Assembly (NCBI RefSeq): GCF_033958435.1
Contig: NC_134144.1
Span: forward strand, 10,782,010-10,846,009
DNA from: Carettochelys insculpta
Lineage: Eukaryota; Chordata; Testudines; Carettochelyidae
Length of the DNA stretch: 64,000 nt
Direction: 5' to 3'
Below are positions 56,501 through 62,647 of this stretch, piece by piece (within the stretch, counting starts at the first letter, position 1; each line of letters begins with the position of its first letter). Position numbers and translations under genes: made by a program. The notes under the pieces were generated by a model. It worked only from the letters and a program-made list of their open reading frames with translations. It was not told the DNA's origin and made no database searches.

Positions 56501-59422
56501 TTCAGCATCTTTCTTTCCCAGCTGGAAGTAAGCCACGAACTACTCTCCAGCATCCTAGATCAAACCCACATGTCTGGCAAGATGATCGGATTTATGCATA
56601 AATAGCTTTGTACATATCCAATGCAAAAATTGTGCCACATGAAGGAGAGGATGGGGTTTGACGCTAACTCTTTACGCGTTGACTTGAGAGCGGGATTTGT
56701 ACATTGTGTGTACGTTTAATTTCCCTGGTTTTAAAAGCAGGGAATAAGAAGGGGACAAAAAACACAGGGGAACAGGGGAGGGAGTAAAAATGAAAAGCTG
56801 AAGTTCTCCTAACTGAAGCATCCATCACTCAGGCATTCCTAACTGAGGCTTGATCTACACTAGGCAGGTAAATTGATTGTAGATGCACAATTCTAGCGCC
56901 AGCAATTGTGTAGCTAGAAGCAACTCATCTGTTATTGGCCTTCCTGGCCACCCTCACTAAGGAAGTTTGACGAGAATGTTTTTCCCATTGACCTGCCTTA
57001 CTCCTTGCAATAGCGAGGAGCACAGGGGTTGACTGCCAATCCCAACAGGTTGGTTTTATGCATCTCCACCAGGGTGCAAAATCAAAGGCTGGAAGATCGA
57101 CCCTGAGGTCAGTCACTCTTCCAGGTAATGTAGACCTGGCCTGCAACACACCAAATGAAATGCCCAGAGGCAGTCATAATACAAATATCCTTAGCACAGC
57201 AGACCTTGACTGTGCACGTCCAGTATACTAAACTGCTCTAAGTCAGGGGTTCTCAACTTGAGGGCTTTCTATTCTTTTCTTTCCTTTTGGAGGGTGAGGC
57301 TTGAAACTTATGAGGGGAATATCCTGAAACTATTTTCTGTTGTAAAATGACATCACAGTGAAAGGTTTGACAGTGGTCTTAGGTGAAGGATGCCATGAAC
57401 AGAAATAAATGAAGTAAAATTGCCACACATGCGTGTGCGAATGTGCTGGGTTTAAATGCTCATAATTTTAGAAGAGGAGAACTTATTTTCATCACATCAA
57501 ATACTTTCCCCTTCCTTAACAAAGGCTAACAAAACAAGACCAGGTTTGAGCTTCAGGCATTTTTGAACTAGACAACCACAAAATTGCAACTGGCATTTTG
57601 GGAAAGTGTATTTTTGGGAAAACAGTACTTTTCCACCCATCAATAATATGGTTGCACCAATGTTGCCCACATTTTCCAAAACTCATTTGCATAGATACCA
57701 GGCATGGAGAGTTTCAGCCCAAAAGGAGCATGAGAGCATAAGGAACAAGAAAAAGAATAAGACTAAGATGGAAATTGCAATTCATCATTAACTATAGTTT
57801 CCATGCAAAAGCTAAAATATATCTCGTTTCTCTTCTCTCTTTACTGCTGTCTGGGAAAACAACCTCTTGAAAACACTCATCCCAGCTCTCTCATACAAAT
57901 GCTTGCATACACAGACACTCTGAGTGATGGAAACACTTCAGGGAATTCAGTTAAAAAAAAAAACCCACCTCAAATGACTGCACGAGTACCAGAAACGAGC
58001 TTGACTGTAAAATTTCCAACTTACTCTCTGGGATCTCCTGCTTTACCAAGTAGTAGCGGGCAGAGAAGCCATCTTTAGCCACCGCCAGATCGGTGTGGAA
58101 GGTCAGTGAGAGAATGCCAGTAGCTGAGCGTATCTCGGAAGGAGTTTTAGTGCCGCAGTACCTGCCTATCAAAGGGCCAACTGCAAAAGAAAGGACAGAA
58201 AGTAGCTCCAGCCTTTTGATTGGACTCATTAGTCTTTACTTATTGTCAGCTCTGCTTGCCAAGAACACCTTGGTAGTAGATACAGAGTAGTAATCAACCC
58301 AGCAGCATCAGTCAGGATGAAATGAAGGCATTTTTGATTGTTTAGTTTCTGTCACTTATCTTTTTACAAGAAGAGCAGTAGAACAAGCGTAGTAACAATC
58401 TAATGCACATTTGTGGGTCTATCTTCCCACATTTCTAGTGCATTTCTGTGTTATCAGTCTACTCACATTACTAATGCATATATTATTTATAATATCTGAT
58501 ACATCCTTTATGGAGCAGTCTTTATTCTTTACTTGCAGGGAGACAGACTCAGTGATCAGAAGATATTTTTCATCTCTAGCTCAAATGATCCAATGATACC
58601 ATTAGAAAATGAAAGGTGTAGGTTTGTCAGTACAGGGTGAACCTCTCTGGTCCTGAACTCTCTCATCCAGCAACATCCATAATCCAGCATGATTTTAGTT
58701 ACCCAGACAACCACTTAGCATGGGTGTGGACAAATCTCCTGCAGTCCCGTAAAGTTTGCTTCCAGCCACCAGCCCTGGCTCTCAGTGTTCCGGGCTGTTA
58801 TTTAGCTGTAATTTACCCCTAAACGTCTTTTAAGACTCTGGTAAGCTGTGAAAGTGTTGGTAATGTGCTAGACAATATTGACCTCCTGTGGTCCGGCAAA
58901 TTCTCTTGTTCTATGCCGGATGAGAGAGGTTCAAATTGTAATATGAAGTCTATGCTGACAATTCATGGGGATAAACATATACCGTGTCGTTCATTTCTGG
59001 GGAGAGAAGGAATTTGTATCATCACTGGATTTAATGGCTGAGAGAAGGCCAACAGGATCTGGCATTTGTTTGGTGCTGCAGAGTACCGATGAGCCCTGCC
59101 CCCTATGGAATTTTTCAGACTCACCACTTATGACTATTTAATGGCACAGACATATTCAAAAGCGCTGGCGACGCATCACCCCAGTGCCTACCTTGAGGGA
59201 TGCCATCCCAGATGTCCAGCCAATCATATTTGCAGTCTCCCTCTCCAACTTGCAGTGGGTCATGCTCTAAGTCAAAGGTCAGAAACTGAAGGATGATTTC
59301 CATCTTTGGCTTGGCCATGATGGTGAAAGTGCAGTCCAAGTTGTGGGGATACTTATCGGGGAACCCGGGGGACTCAATAGTGCCATTGGAGCTGGTGAAG
59401 TTTCTCGAACAGTCTTCAGAGC
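5279..59422 (-). CDS. NRP2: Neuropilin-2, partial gene (exons 4 to 16b, b-type tail)
   Basis: Thirteen exons join in frame into about 767 residues plus stop (about 760 with the short exon 15 donor). Order: second CUB domain, two F5/8 C (discoidin) domains, acidic linker, MAM domain, stalk, transmembrane helix, short cytoplasmic tail ending HSSRC. The stretch [20 protein letters not shown] and the tail ending in SSRC identify neuropilin-2 isoform b rather than neuropilin-1 or isoform 2a, whose tails end in SEA. The family are cell-surface co-receptors for class 3 semaphorins (with plexins) and VEGF-C/VEGF-A (with VEGF receptors), used in axon guidance and in vessel and lymphatic growth. All exons have AG acceptors, GT donors and matching phases, so the gene looks functional. 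The signal peptide and first CUB exons are missing because the window ends first. No a-type terminal exons are visible. Confidence 0.96.
9916..9929 (+). repeat. (TG)n microsatellite
   Basis: A (TG)7 tract in intron 15. Confidence 0.85.
10290..10342 (-). mobile_element. tRNA-type SINE tail fragment
   Basis: AAGCAGTCCTGTAGCACCTT followed by AGAGACTAACAAATATATTA, the reverse of the common tail 'ttagtctctaaggtgctaca'. Confidence 0.6.
10926..11100. mobile_element. Inverted pair of SINE tails
   Basis: Left arm GGAGCATAAGCTTTCGCG and AGACCCACTTCATCAGATGC face GAGGTGGGTCTTTGCTCATG and AAAGCTCATGCTCC. The two arms form a hairpin. Confidence 0.65.
11148..11450 (-). mobile_element. CR1-like LINE 3' fragment
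   Basis: CACAGATTCCTAGGTCAGAA, GCTAGTCTGACCTCCTG and GGAGAATCTACC in order, the reversed CR1 3' region. Confidence 0.65.
11703..12028. mobile_element. hAT-like non-autonomous element, family E
   Basis: Starts CAGGGGTCAGCAATTCCC and ends GGTTGCTGACCCCTG, inverted ends typical of hAT elements. Contains GATTTTCATCGGCACGTGAG, also found reversed near 46720. About 326 bp. No clear 8-bp target duplication. Confidence 0.72.
12212..12480. mobile_element. GTCTACACT-type MITE remnant
   Basis: Starts GCTTTGTCTACACTGGCACT and contains the inner word GCGCTTTGTCGGCAGGAAC. The right end was not identified. Confidence 0.4.
12482..12498 (+). repeat. (TGC)n microsatellite
   Basis: Five full TGC units plus a partial one, just before the GC-rich block. 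Confidence 0.85.
12690..13110. repeat. GC-rich repeat block, copy 1
   Basis: Built from imperfect units of about 40-50 bp, each with CTGTCTCC, AGAGCAGAGAG and CCAG words. It ends CTGGTGGAGCATGGCTGAGG, CAGCAGTTTGGGAAAGCAAC. A second diverged copy follows at 13440. Long open frames on both strands come from base composition. Confidence 0.6.
13440..13890. repeat. GC-rich repeat block, copy 2
   Basis: Same order of words as copy 1: GAACAGCGCCTCCTGCCTCA, TCCCTGGCCAGGAC, then GGGGCATAGGTGCGGC and GGCAGTTTGGAAAGGCGATG. About 350 bp separate the copies. Confidence 0.6.
15150..15191 (-). CDS. NRP2: NRP2 exon 15: micro-exon with two donor sites
   Basis: A 42-bp micro-exon, or 21 bp if the inner donor is used. 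Acceptor cctttgcag. The short form codes EPLTAFP and ends at 15171 before gtgaga; the long form adds GENFYIP and ends at 15150 before gtaaaa. Both donors leave one G, so both join exon 16b in frame. Human NRP2 has the same arrangement (EPISAFA with optional GENFK, as I recall), which is why I accept an exon this short. The insert is seven residues here against five in human. It lies in the stalk just outside the membrane, so the choice alters stalk length and perhaps shedding. Confidence 0.88.
15192..19036 (-). other. NRP2: NRP2 intron 14
   Basis: About 3.8 kb. One hAT-like end (CAGGGGTTTCCAAAC) begins at 15347. The rest is largely free of recognisable repeats. Two AT-rich stretches, 17100-17720 and 18250-18690, look non-repetitive and are candidates for conserved regulatory DNA. 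Confidence 0.8.
19037..19133 (-). CDS. NRP2: NRP2 exon 14: end of MAM domain
   Basis: 97 bp, phase 0 in and 1 out. It codes for [20 protein letters not shown] followed by [12 protein letters not shown]. The [10 protein letters not shown] motif and the ENC cysteine are the standard end of a MAM domain. Acceptor ctcctag, donor gtacgt. The single G left at the end starts the Glu codon completed by exon 15. Confidence 0.96.
19737..20058. mobile_element. Tc1/mariner-like MITE, family C
   Basis: Starts CAGGTTGAACCTCAGTCATC and ends with the reverse-complement type AGAGGTCCAATCTG. Shares the block CTTACTGGGCTCTTAGGAG with the other copies. About 320 bp. Confidence 0.7.
20304..20594. mobile_element. 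PIF/Harbinger-like MITE, family B
   Basis: Starts GGCTTGATCTACTCTAGGCA and ends TGTAGACATACC. TCA flanks both ends. Contains an inner hairpin built on AATTCTAGCTA. About 290 bp, no ORF of note. Confidence 0.65.
20880..21145. mobile_element. Inverted pair of SINEs with tRNA-like head
   Basis: CGGTAGCTGTGTTAGTCTGT is tRNA-type head sequence. Then the arms GATGAGCTTTTGAGAGACAG and CTGCCTCACGAAAGCTCATC face each other around CCAGATCTGG. The right tail is TTAGTCTTTAAAGTGCTCC. Confidence 0.7.
21688..21950 (-). CDS. NRP2: NRP2 exon 13: core of MAM domain
   Basis: 263 bp, entered with two bases and leaving in phase 0. It codes for [20 protein letters not shown], then [40 protein letters not shown], and ends with [12 protein letters not shown]. 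The VCMVFQYQ strand carries a conserved MAM cysteine. In neuropilins the MAM domain supports receptor self-association rather than ligand binding. Acceptor gaacag, donor gtaaga. Confidence 0.97.
23562..23874. mobile_element. Tc1/mariner-like MITE, family C
   Basis: Starts CAGGGTGAATCTCTCTCATC; internal CTTACTGGGCTCTTAGAAG block; ends TATAGAGATTCGACCTG. Confidence 0.7.
24182..24438. mobile_element. PIF/Harbinger-like MITE, family B
   Basis: Same structure as the copy at 20304: GGACTACACTAGGCAGGTAA at the left and CTGTAGATGTACCCTCC at the right, with CTAGCTATGGCAAT internally. Confidence 0.65.
27287..27305 (+). repeat. (CAAA)n microsatellite
   Basis: About 4.5 units of CAAA. Confidence 0.9.
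29206..29439. mobile_element. PIF/Harbinger-like MITE, family B
   Basis: Starts AGGTCTACACCGGACC, contains AATTCTAGCTATGGCAAT, ends AAGACATACCCTCAGG. A MIR follows directly. Confidence 0.6.
29445..29600 (+). mobile_element. MIR SINE
   Basis: GAGTGACCCTGGGCAAATCA then CTCGGCTTCTTCTCTG and GCGCCTAGCACAATGGGG match the MIR core and its tail. Confidence 0.7.
30452..30760. mobile_element. Non-autonomous DNA element, family A
   Basis: Starts GGTCTACACAGCAAAGTTAT and repeats TTTCGAAATAGG internally, sharing blocks with the copies at 1, 41760 and 63477. The right end is diverged, so the boundary is approximate. Confidence 0.65.
31240..31392 (-). CDS. NRP2: NRP2 exon 12: start of MAM domain
   Basis: 153 bp, phase 1 in and out. 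It codes for [20 protein letters not shown], then [10 protein letters not shown] and on to STGSLP. The CNFD...LCGW signature opens MAM domains and supplies their first two cysteines. The loop after CGW seems several residues longer than in mammalian NRP2 as I recall it. The acceptor, tttttaaaag, has an A-rich gap before AG and looks weak. Donor gtaagc. Confidence 0.94.
31988..32312. mobile_element. Tc1/mariner-like MITE, family C
   Basis: Starts CAGTTGGAACCTCTCTAGTC and ends ACTAGAGAGGTTTAACCTG, with TA on both outer sides, as expected of a TA target. Confidence 0.72.
33140..33310 (-). mobile_element. MIR SINE, reverse
   Basis: CAACTATCCCCATATACAGA, AAATTGAGGCATGGAGA, GAACTGAACCCAGGTCTTC are reversed MIR blocks. 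Confidence 0.6.
33375..33400 (+). promoter_or_regulatory. ZNF143/THAP11-type motif
   Basis: ACTACAACTCCCATGATGCT followed by CTGGGA closely matches the ACTACAnnTCCCAnnnTGC element bound by ZNF143 (Staf). It lies inside intron 11, away from any visible promoter, at the edge of an unassigned repeat-like block. Confidence 0.45.
33460..34270. repeat. Unassigned stretch, possible old retroelement
   Basis: Starts near GACACTGTGGCGGAACAG; contains TTTCCTTAGGTTGTTAAGTA and AT-rich then C-rich segments. It resembles neither neighbouring introns nor the other repeat families here. An LTR-type origin is only a guess; no reverse-transcriptase motif is visible. Confidence 0.3.
34422..34538 (-). CDS. NRP2: NRP2 exon 11: acidic linker between b2 and MAM
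   Basis: 117 bp, phase 1 in and out. It codes for [20 protein letters not shown], then [19 protein letters not shown]. This segment, rich in Thr, Pro and Glu, is the extended, probably O-glycosylated linker between the discoidin pair and the MAM domain. Its length is a multiple of three, so skipping it would leave the frame open. Acceptor tcaatgcag, donor gtacgt. It is too short for simple ORF listing and was found by phase and by similarity to the neuropilin-2 linker. Confidence 0.93.
34631..34929. mobile_element. PIF/Harbinger-like MITE, family B, reverse orientation
   Basis: Starts GGGTACGTCTACACTACC and ends GCGTAGACCTGCC; TGA and TCA flank it. The reverse orientation relative to 20304 is shown by the order of the internal blocks. 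Confidence 0.65.
35142..35235 (+). mobile_element. SINE tail fragment
   Basis: CCAGATCTGAAGAAGTGGGT, CACGAAAGCTCATCATC, GTTAGTTTTTAAGGTGCTAT in order. Confidence 0.65.
36667..36731. mobile_element. Family C fragment
   Basis: Only the left 65 bp: GAATCTCTCTAGTACAGC followed by GACTGGTGCTGAATAAGAG. Confidence 0.55.
37525..37985. mobile_element. GTCTACAC-related DNA element with TGTCGACAGA words
   Basis: Starts TTACGTCCACGCTGGAAG and carries repeated CTGTCGACAG and TTTCTGTCAACAAAATGC blocks up to GCTTTGTCAACAGAGCAG. Boundaries approximate. Confidence 0.5.
38082..38160 (-). mobile_element. CR1-like LINE 3' fragment
   Basis: CATAGACTTATGATTCTTAA then GGCCAGAAGGGACC and ATCACATGCC, the reversed CR1 3' tip only. 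Confidence 0.6.
39151..39495. mobile_element. Tc1/mariner-like MITE, family C, clearest copy
   Basis: Ends are CAGGTTGAACCTCTCTCATC and TTAGAGAGGTTCAACTG, flanked by TA. Carries a short internal AATAAATA insertion relative to the other copies. Confidence 0.75.
39886..40030 (-). CDS. NRP2: NRP2 exon 10: end of F5/8 C domain b2
   Basis: 145 bp, phase 0 in and 1 out. It codes for [20 protein letters not shown], then [20 protein letters not shown] and EVLGCDWT. The RVHPERW and EVLGCDW strands close the b2 domain and supply its second Cys. The acceptor is a strong tttttgcag. The donor is gtttga, weaker than the others but the only site that keeps phase with exon 11 (Asp codon split as G plus AT). 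Confidence 0.96.
40256..40592. mobile_element. hAT-like non-autonomous element with GGTGAGCA ends
   Basis: CCAGAGGTGAGCACACTTTT at the left faces CTTTGCTCACCCTTG at the right. The interior contains GGCCCCACTTTTCATCCC. About 337 bp. Confidence 0.6.
41760..41915. mobile_element. Family A element fragment near exon 9
   Basis: Begins with CAACACAGCAAAGCTATTTC and contains the second family block CGTCTACACAATG. It lies about 110 bp from the exon 9 donor and provides the stop codon of the intron-9 read-through frame. Confidence 0.65.
42026..42375 (-). CDS. NRP2: NRP2 exon 9: first part of F5/8 C domain b2
   Basis: 350 bp, the longest coding exon here, entered with two bases and leaving in phase 0. 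It codes for [20 protein letters not shown], then the [20 protein letters not shown] segment, and ends [11 protein letters not shown]. It opens the second discoidin (b2) domain, which takes part in heparin and ligand binding. Acceptor ctgtgcag, donor gtaggg. The frame stays open across the donor for another 42 codons, so retention of intron 9 would give a secreted protein truncated in b2, resembling the described soluble form s9Nrp2. Confidence 0.97.
42950..43094 (-). CDS. NRP2: NRP2 exon 8: end of F5/8 C domain b1
   Basis: 145 bp, phase 0 in and 1 out. It codes for [20 protein letters not shown], then [20 protein letters not shown] and ELYGCRIT. The LTRFVRIRP strand and the ELYGC end are the classic closing strands of a discoidin domain; the last Cys pairs with the first Cys of exon 6. 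Acceptor ttgcag, donor gttagg. Only 574 bp separate this exon from exon 9, the shortest intron in the window. Confidence 0.97.
43176..43600. mobile_element. Foldback MITE, family D
   Basis: TAA-GGCTGCGTCCACACTACC at the left and GTAGTGTAGACACAGCC-TAA at the right: terminal inverted repeats with a TAA duplication. Inside, 43306-43334 and 43439-43467 are perfect 29-bp inverted repeats, so one strand could form a long hairpin. Confidence 0.75.
43770..44101 (+). pseudogene. Decayed non-LTR retrotransposon ORF2 C-terminus
   Basis: One frame gives [17 protein letters not shown] and [10 protein letters not shown]; another gives [18 protein letters not shown], then VVNGLCSKL and a stop at 44099-44101. 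The RRWRWIGH...[19 protein letters not shown] pattern is the end of a LINE reverse-transcriptase protein. Stops and at least one frameshift separate the parts, so it is dead. The LINE clade was not determined. Confidence 0.75.
44150..44290 (+). mobile_element. MIR SINE fragment
   Basis: TTGCCTCAGTTTCCTCATCT then AAAAGGGGAAAATAGCC: the second half of a MIR. It follows the decayed LINE closely. Confidence 0.6.
45455..45479 (+). repeat. GA then TG dinucleotide runs
   Basis: A short (GA)n tract joined to a short (TG)n tract. Confidence 0.85.
46434..46768. mobile_element. hAT-like non-autonomous element, family E, reverse orientation
   Basis: Ends GGGTTTGCTGACCCCT; contains CTCACGTGCCGATGAAAATC and TTTGACCTTTTGACCTC, the reversed counterparts of blocks in the copy at 11703. 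Confidence 0.7.
46785..47060. mobile_element. GTCTACACT-type MITE
   Basis: Left GGCCTGGTCTGCACTTCAGA and right TTTGTAGTATATGCTTGGCC are approximate inverted repeats. Contains GGCTGGCATAGCTATGGCAC. Confidence 0.5.
47440..47640. mobile_element. Inverted pair of SINEs with tRNA-like head
   Basis: GTCCTGTGGCACCTTATAAA at the left; the arms CATAAACTTTCGTGGGCAAG and TTTGCCCATGAAAACTTATG face each other; ends with AGACAAACACAGCTACCCC, reversed tRNA-type head. Confidence 0.65.
50965..50979 (+). repeat. (GA)n microsatellite
   Basis: A (GA)7 tract. Confidence 0.85.
51337..51620. mobile_element. PIF/Harbinger-like MITE, family B
   Basis: GTGGTCTACACTAGACC at the left, the CTCCCGTCGACCTCCCTTGC block internally, ACAGACATATCC at the right. 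Confidence 0.6.
52095..52260 (+). mobile_element. MIR SINE
   Basis: GTGTGACCTGGGCAAGTCAC, TGTCTGTGCCTCAATTCCC and GTGAGGTGCTCG in MIR order. Confidence 0.72.
52665..52966. mobile_element. PIF/Harbinger-like MITE, family B, reverse orientation
   Basis: TAA lies outside both ends (TAA-GGGTACATC and GCAGACCTGCCC-TAA), matching a 3-bp target duplication. Inner block GTAGCTAGAATTGCGTATC matches the family hairpin. Confidence 0.65.
53799..53954 (-). CDS. NRP2: NRP2 exon 7: middle of F5/8 C domain b1
   Basis: 156 bp, phase 0 at both ends. It codes for [20 protein letters not shown], then [20 protein letters not shown] and [12 protein letters not shown]. It carries the GAISxET...YY segment. In the family the Ser and Thr of this loop and a following Tyr complete the C-end-rule pocket that binds the free C-terminal Arg of ligands; all are present here. 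Acceptor tgctcag, donor gtaaat. The following intron, more than 10 kb, is the largest in the window. Confidence 0.97.
54245..54345 (+). mobile_element. SINE tail with a short inverted repeat
   Basis: GCTTTCGTGGGACAGACCC, then CACGAAAGCTCACCTAATAA and CTAGTCTTTAAAGTGCTAC. Confidence 0.6.
55228..56225 (-). mobile_element. CR1 LINE 3' end
   Basis: On the plus strand it begins AATCACAGAATCATAGACAT, AGAGCTGGAAGAGACCATGA: the reverse complement of the CR1 3' terminus. It runs about 1 kb through typical 3'-region words such as AATTTCATGTTGTTGATTTC. Same orientation as NRP2. No intact ORF. Confidence 0.75.
56297..56466 (-). CDS. NRP2: NRP2 exon 6: start of F5/8 C domain b1
   Basis: 170 bp, entering with two bases and leaving in phase 0. 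It codes for [20 protein letters not shown], then [17 protein letters not shown], then [15 protein letters not shown]. It opens the first discoidin (b1) domain with its first Cys. The Tyr of STYSD and the Asp of TPNVDS sit where NRP1 b1 places ligand-pocket residues that hold the C-terminal Arg of VEGF and furin-processed semaphorins. Acceptor ctccag; donor gtttgt, a less common but valid GT site. The 3' end of a CR1 LINE fossil lies in the adjoining intron. Confidence 0.96.
56467..58024 (-). other. NRP2: NRP2 intron 5
   Basis: About 1.6 kb. Contains a B-family element (56845-57142) and one hAT-like end (CAGGGGTTCTCAAC) at 57247. Otherwise nothing recognisable. Confidence 0.82.
56845..57142. 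mobile_element. PIF/Harbinger-like MITE, family B
   Basis: Starts GGCTTGATCTACACTAGGCA and ends AATGTAGACCTGGCC, with CAATTGTGTAGCTAGAAG internally. Confidence 0.65.
58025..58180 (-). CDS. NRP2: NRP2 exon 5: second part of CUB domain 2
   Basis: 156 bp, phase 1 in and 1 out. It codes for [20 protein letters not shown], then [20 protein letters not shown] and a [11 protein letters not shown] end. It completes the CUB2 beta-sandwich: the GRYCG cysteine, the SLTFHTD strand with its calcium-site Asp, and the DGFSARY closing strand. Acceptor ttttgcag. Donor: the last base before gtaagt is the A of a split Asn codon that exon 6 completes, giving PENFQC across the junction. Confidence 0.96.
58181..59191 (-). 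other. NRP2: NRP2 intron 4
   Basis: About 1.0 kb, with one CAGGTTGAAC-type element in reverse (58632-58940). Otherwise AT-rich and unremarkable. Confidence 0.82.
58632..58940. mobile_element. Tc1/mariner-like MITE, family C, reverse orientation
   Basis: Starts TACAGGGTGAACCTCTCTGG; ends GAGAGAGGTTCAAATTGTA, with TA at both sides. Internal blocks appear in reverse order to the other copies. Confidence 0.7.
59192..59422 (-). CDS. NRP2: NRP2 exon 4: first part of CUB domain 2
   Basis: 231 bp, entered with two bases of a split Gly codon and leaving one base. It begins [20 protein letters not shown] and ends with [11 protein letters not shown]. This is the canonical opening of neuropilin CUB2: first Cys, the SPGFP turn, the Cys-Thr-Phe core strand, and the acidic [13 protein letters not shown] segment that supplies calcium ligands in CUB domains. 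Two N-glycosylation sequons, NFT and NGT, lie near the start. The acceptor is accattgcag and the donor gtaggc. The incoming phase requires an upstream CUB1 exon ending with one base of a split codon; none is found between 59423 and 64000. Confidence 0.96.
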
Positions 59423-60027
59423 CTGCAATGGTAGAGACAGGAGATGTGAAGGCTGTAGCGTGGATCACTCTCACCTTCGTGTGTGCTAGGCAATCTTCTC
59501 CACAGCAACAACAGTAGTGGGTCAGGCACAAGGACAACTTTTGCTGTTCATTTTCACCCCATTCCCTCCATCTACCAGATGGGCTTTTGGAGCACAGACT
59601 CTTCTGAGCTGGCACTGTGATGTGAAGACCCCAAGATGCAACTGTTCTTGTGACACAACAACACCAACAATGGACCTGGACTCACCATGTTCAGGGTCAG
59701 CTCAGCAGATTCTCACTGGCTAGTGCATCCTGGCCTAATTGATATGGGCTGTAAATAATGTACTTGTTCCCTCAACTTACTATGGAGAGGCAGTGGGAGA
59801 AATGGGCACAAGGGATAACGCACACATATGGCCAGATGAAAGAATTAGCTCTCTTTGGCTATGTTTGGGGAACTTTCTGAAGGAATCATTTCCCACCGTC
59901 AGGGAGGAAAAAGGAATGGAAAGAGATCTCTATGGCCTGCTCATTTTGTGTCTATCTATTTTAAAATATAGCACCATCATAGCGACGCTAAAATTTCCTC
60001 TCAACGGTCATGCGATCTGGAGTCTTT

Positions 60028-60200
60028 CCAGGGCTCTGACACAGACTTCCTGCAAGGCCTTGGGCAAGTCACTTAAACTTTCTGTGTCTCGGTTTCCCTA
60101 TTAGCAAAATAGGGATAACAACATTTACCTACAAACAATGGTGTTATAAGGCTTACTTCAATGCAGACTGTAAAGCATTGTGAAACCATCATACGGACAA
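60028..60200 (+). mobile_element. MIR SINE
   Basis: CTTGGGCAAGTCACTTAAAC, TCTCGGTTTCCCTATTAGCA and AAAATAGGGATAACAACA are MIR core and tail. Confidence 0.75.
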
Positions 60201-62084
60201 TTACTAGCGAAGGGAAAATTACCGACTGTGAGACTGATGCAGCTGACTGGAGAAACAGAGCTCTCTTTCTCATTCGGCGGTCTGCACCAGAAATGTTAGT
60301 TATTTCTATTCTTGAGGACGACTCTGGGGTTGCCAAGAAGGCACACAATGTTGCCACTTATATACTGCTGACCTTGACGCTGGCCTCTATCACAGCCAGG
60401 GAAGTGCCTCCTTTTTCTCACAGATCCAAGGTGCCTCAGGGTGGTGGGAGGGGGGCGGGGAAGGGGAGTTTGTGTCCTATTCATACCATGACTGCTTTAG
60501 AACCACTGCTCTTTTGAGGCTGGACAATGGACAATGGAAATCTCCAGCCTGTGAGCCATCAGAAGGGTAAGAGGGTGTTAAGAGAGGCCTTTATCTCCAG
60601 GACTGTAACATTCACTTTTGTCTCATAGGGAGGCTGTGCTTCTCTGTAAATTCGCTACTCCCACTCACCCAGTTAGTGCAAGTCAACTTGGGGTCAACTG
60701 GGGACTTGTTATTCAGATCTGCACTAACCTATGCAGGATAGGAGGGAAACTTACGATAACAGCTGGACCACTGGTACTGAAGTATCCCGAGCTGGAGCAA
60801 TGTTAGAGGAACTCTTAACTGACTAGAGCAGATCAGCTAGCTTCTCTGGTGTGATCACGCAGAGAGAAATTCAAGAGAAGCACAAATCACAAGACAACTC
60901 AGTGATCAAGGATAAGAAAGTATTTACTCCTGATCAAATAGAGGCAGCTAGATTTAAGAAGAACCTAATACACACTCCAAGCTGAGAAGGAAAGCTCAGA
61001 AATATTCAATAAACCAGATGTCGACTGTCAGGAAATGTCCTCTAGGGACTGCACAGAAATGTAACTGTGATACTGTTAGATAGCAACGATTTCCTCATTT
61101 GAGTCACTTGTAGCAGTTAGTATCTTTGTCAATAGCTTGACTGTAACCAGCAAACAATGACTGGTTTTAAAAGTAACCTGCAAATAATAAATGAAAATCT
61201 TGTTTATCTCAGCAATATGTATTGAATGCTCCTGTTCACAAGCCTGGGAGATCAATTCCGCATATAAAAAGCAACCCCTTAAAAACAGCCCTGACAAACT
61301 GCTCACACTGTAATGCCCCAGAGGCAGAGATGGCCAGGGTCAAAGTTCAGATCTGATCTCTCCCGGAGGATAAAAGCATTTGGAGCGAGGGCATTGGTTT
61401 GGACAGATCTCTTCTAGAAGGCCCCAGTGGCATGGCTATACAAGGACTCCTACATTAAGGGGAGTGGGTCATTTTTCTTTTTTCTTTGGAATGGGTTTCA
61501 GAGTTTGCTTCGTTTGCTACTCTTTCAGTTTTAAAAATGAAAAGAAGCTTTAAAAACTCCACCAGGTAGTGAAAGAAATAAGAACTAAGCCAGGATGTAC
61601 CTGGCAGCAGAGTTTCCTTGGTACCATGTGTGCCATGGGGTCAACCTTTTCAAAAGCATGATTCTGCGGGCCCAACTTGGGACACCCTTATTGGGGCCTG
61701 ATTTTCCCATCCCCTAGTTCCTTTCCCTCCTTGGTGTCCTTTCCCCATGACTTTAGCCCCTCCCTGGCTCATAATCATTGGAGAGAGAGCTTCGTACTGC
61801 CTGCCCACTGAACCTCCTACCACCGGCCTAGTGGCACAATGGCTCATCTTGGTCACTGCTGGACTATGCAGGGCCTGGGATTCATAACAAGGGCATGTGG
61901 GATGAGGGATCGTGATAGGACCAAGGCTTATGGACAAGGGAGAGGTGAGACAGCCCTGATTTGAGTCAACCGTTTCCCCTCCTGAGCAAAGATTCATCCT
62001 GAACCCCGCCCCCCCAGCATTTACCATTTCCTCCGCAAACCCCAGAAAACAGCCAGTCCTGATAGGTGAACTAAACCCCCCAGG

Positions 62085-62212
62085 GTCATCTGATGAAGTG
62101 AGTCTGTGCTCACGAAAGCTCATGCTCAAAGCTTTTCTGTTAGTCTATAAGGTGCCACAGGACCCTTCGTTACTGTTACAGATCCAGACTAACACGGCTA
62201 CCTCCCGATACT
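62085..62212. mobile_element. SINE fragment with tRNA-like head
   Basis: GTCATCTGATGAAGTGAGTC, TTAGTCTATAAGGTGCCACA, then CAGACTAACACGGCTACCTC, the reversed tRNA-type head. Confidence 0.65.
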
Positions 62213-62377
62213 TGCCCCCAGGGTCAGCATTCCCTATAAGTGGTGTACCTGTGGCCTGCTCAGGAGGGATTCAAAGGCTGCCCAGCTGATTAGCAGCACG
62301 CCCACAGCTGGGTTATGCGCTTCAGTTGGCGGTGCACGTAAAAAAGGTGTTCCACGTGTGGATGGAAACAGTCCGCG

Positions 62378-62647
62378 CTAGGGATGTGAGAGGTTAACCA
62401 GTAAGCCTCACCCTAACAGAGGAGGCTTACTGCTCATGGTTAAACAGAGCAGCGCCCCTCACCTGCCCCATGGATGGGGGCCACTGCTGTCCTGCTTGGT
62501 CCACTGCAGATGGGCAGGCCTGGGAGCACTGCATGCGGGGACACTCCAGCCCGGCTGCAGCACCCCCACCCCCACCATTTAATCGGTTAACTGGTTAAAC
62601 TTAACATTTAACGGGTTAACTAATTAAATGGTGTTTTACATCCCTAG
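62378..62647. mobile_element. Non-autonomous DNA element with CTAGGGATGT ends
   Basis: CTAGGGATGTGAGAGGTTAA at the left and TTTTACATCCCTAG at the right are inverted. The interior is rich in GGTTAAC/GTTAACC words. About 270 bp. Probably hAT-like; class not certain. Confidence 0.65.

Noticed and set aside
61650..62129. 159-codon minus-strand open frame in intron 3, tested as a possible CUB1 exon
   Set aside because: It lacks CUB cysteines and the expected SPGYP turn, and runs into SINE sequence at its upper end.
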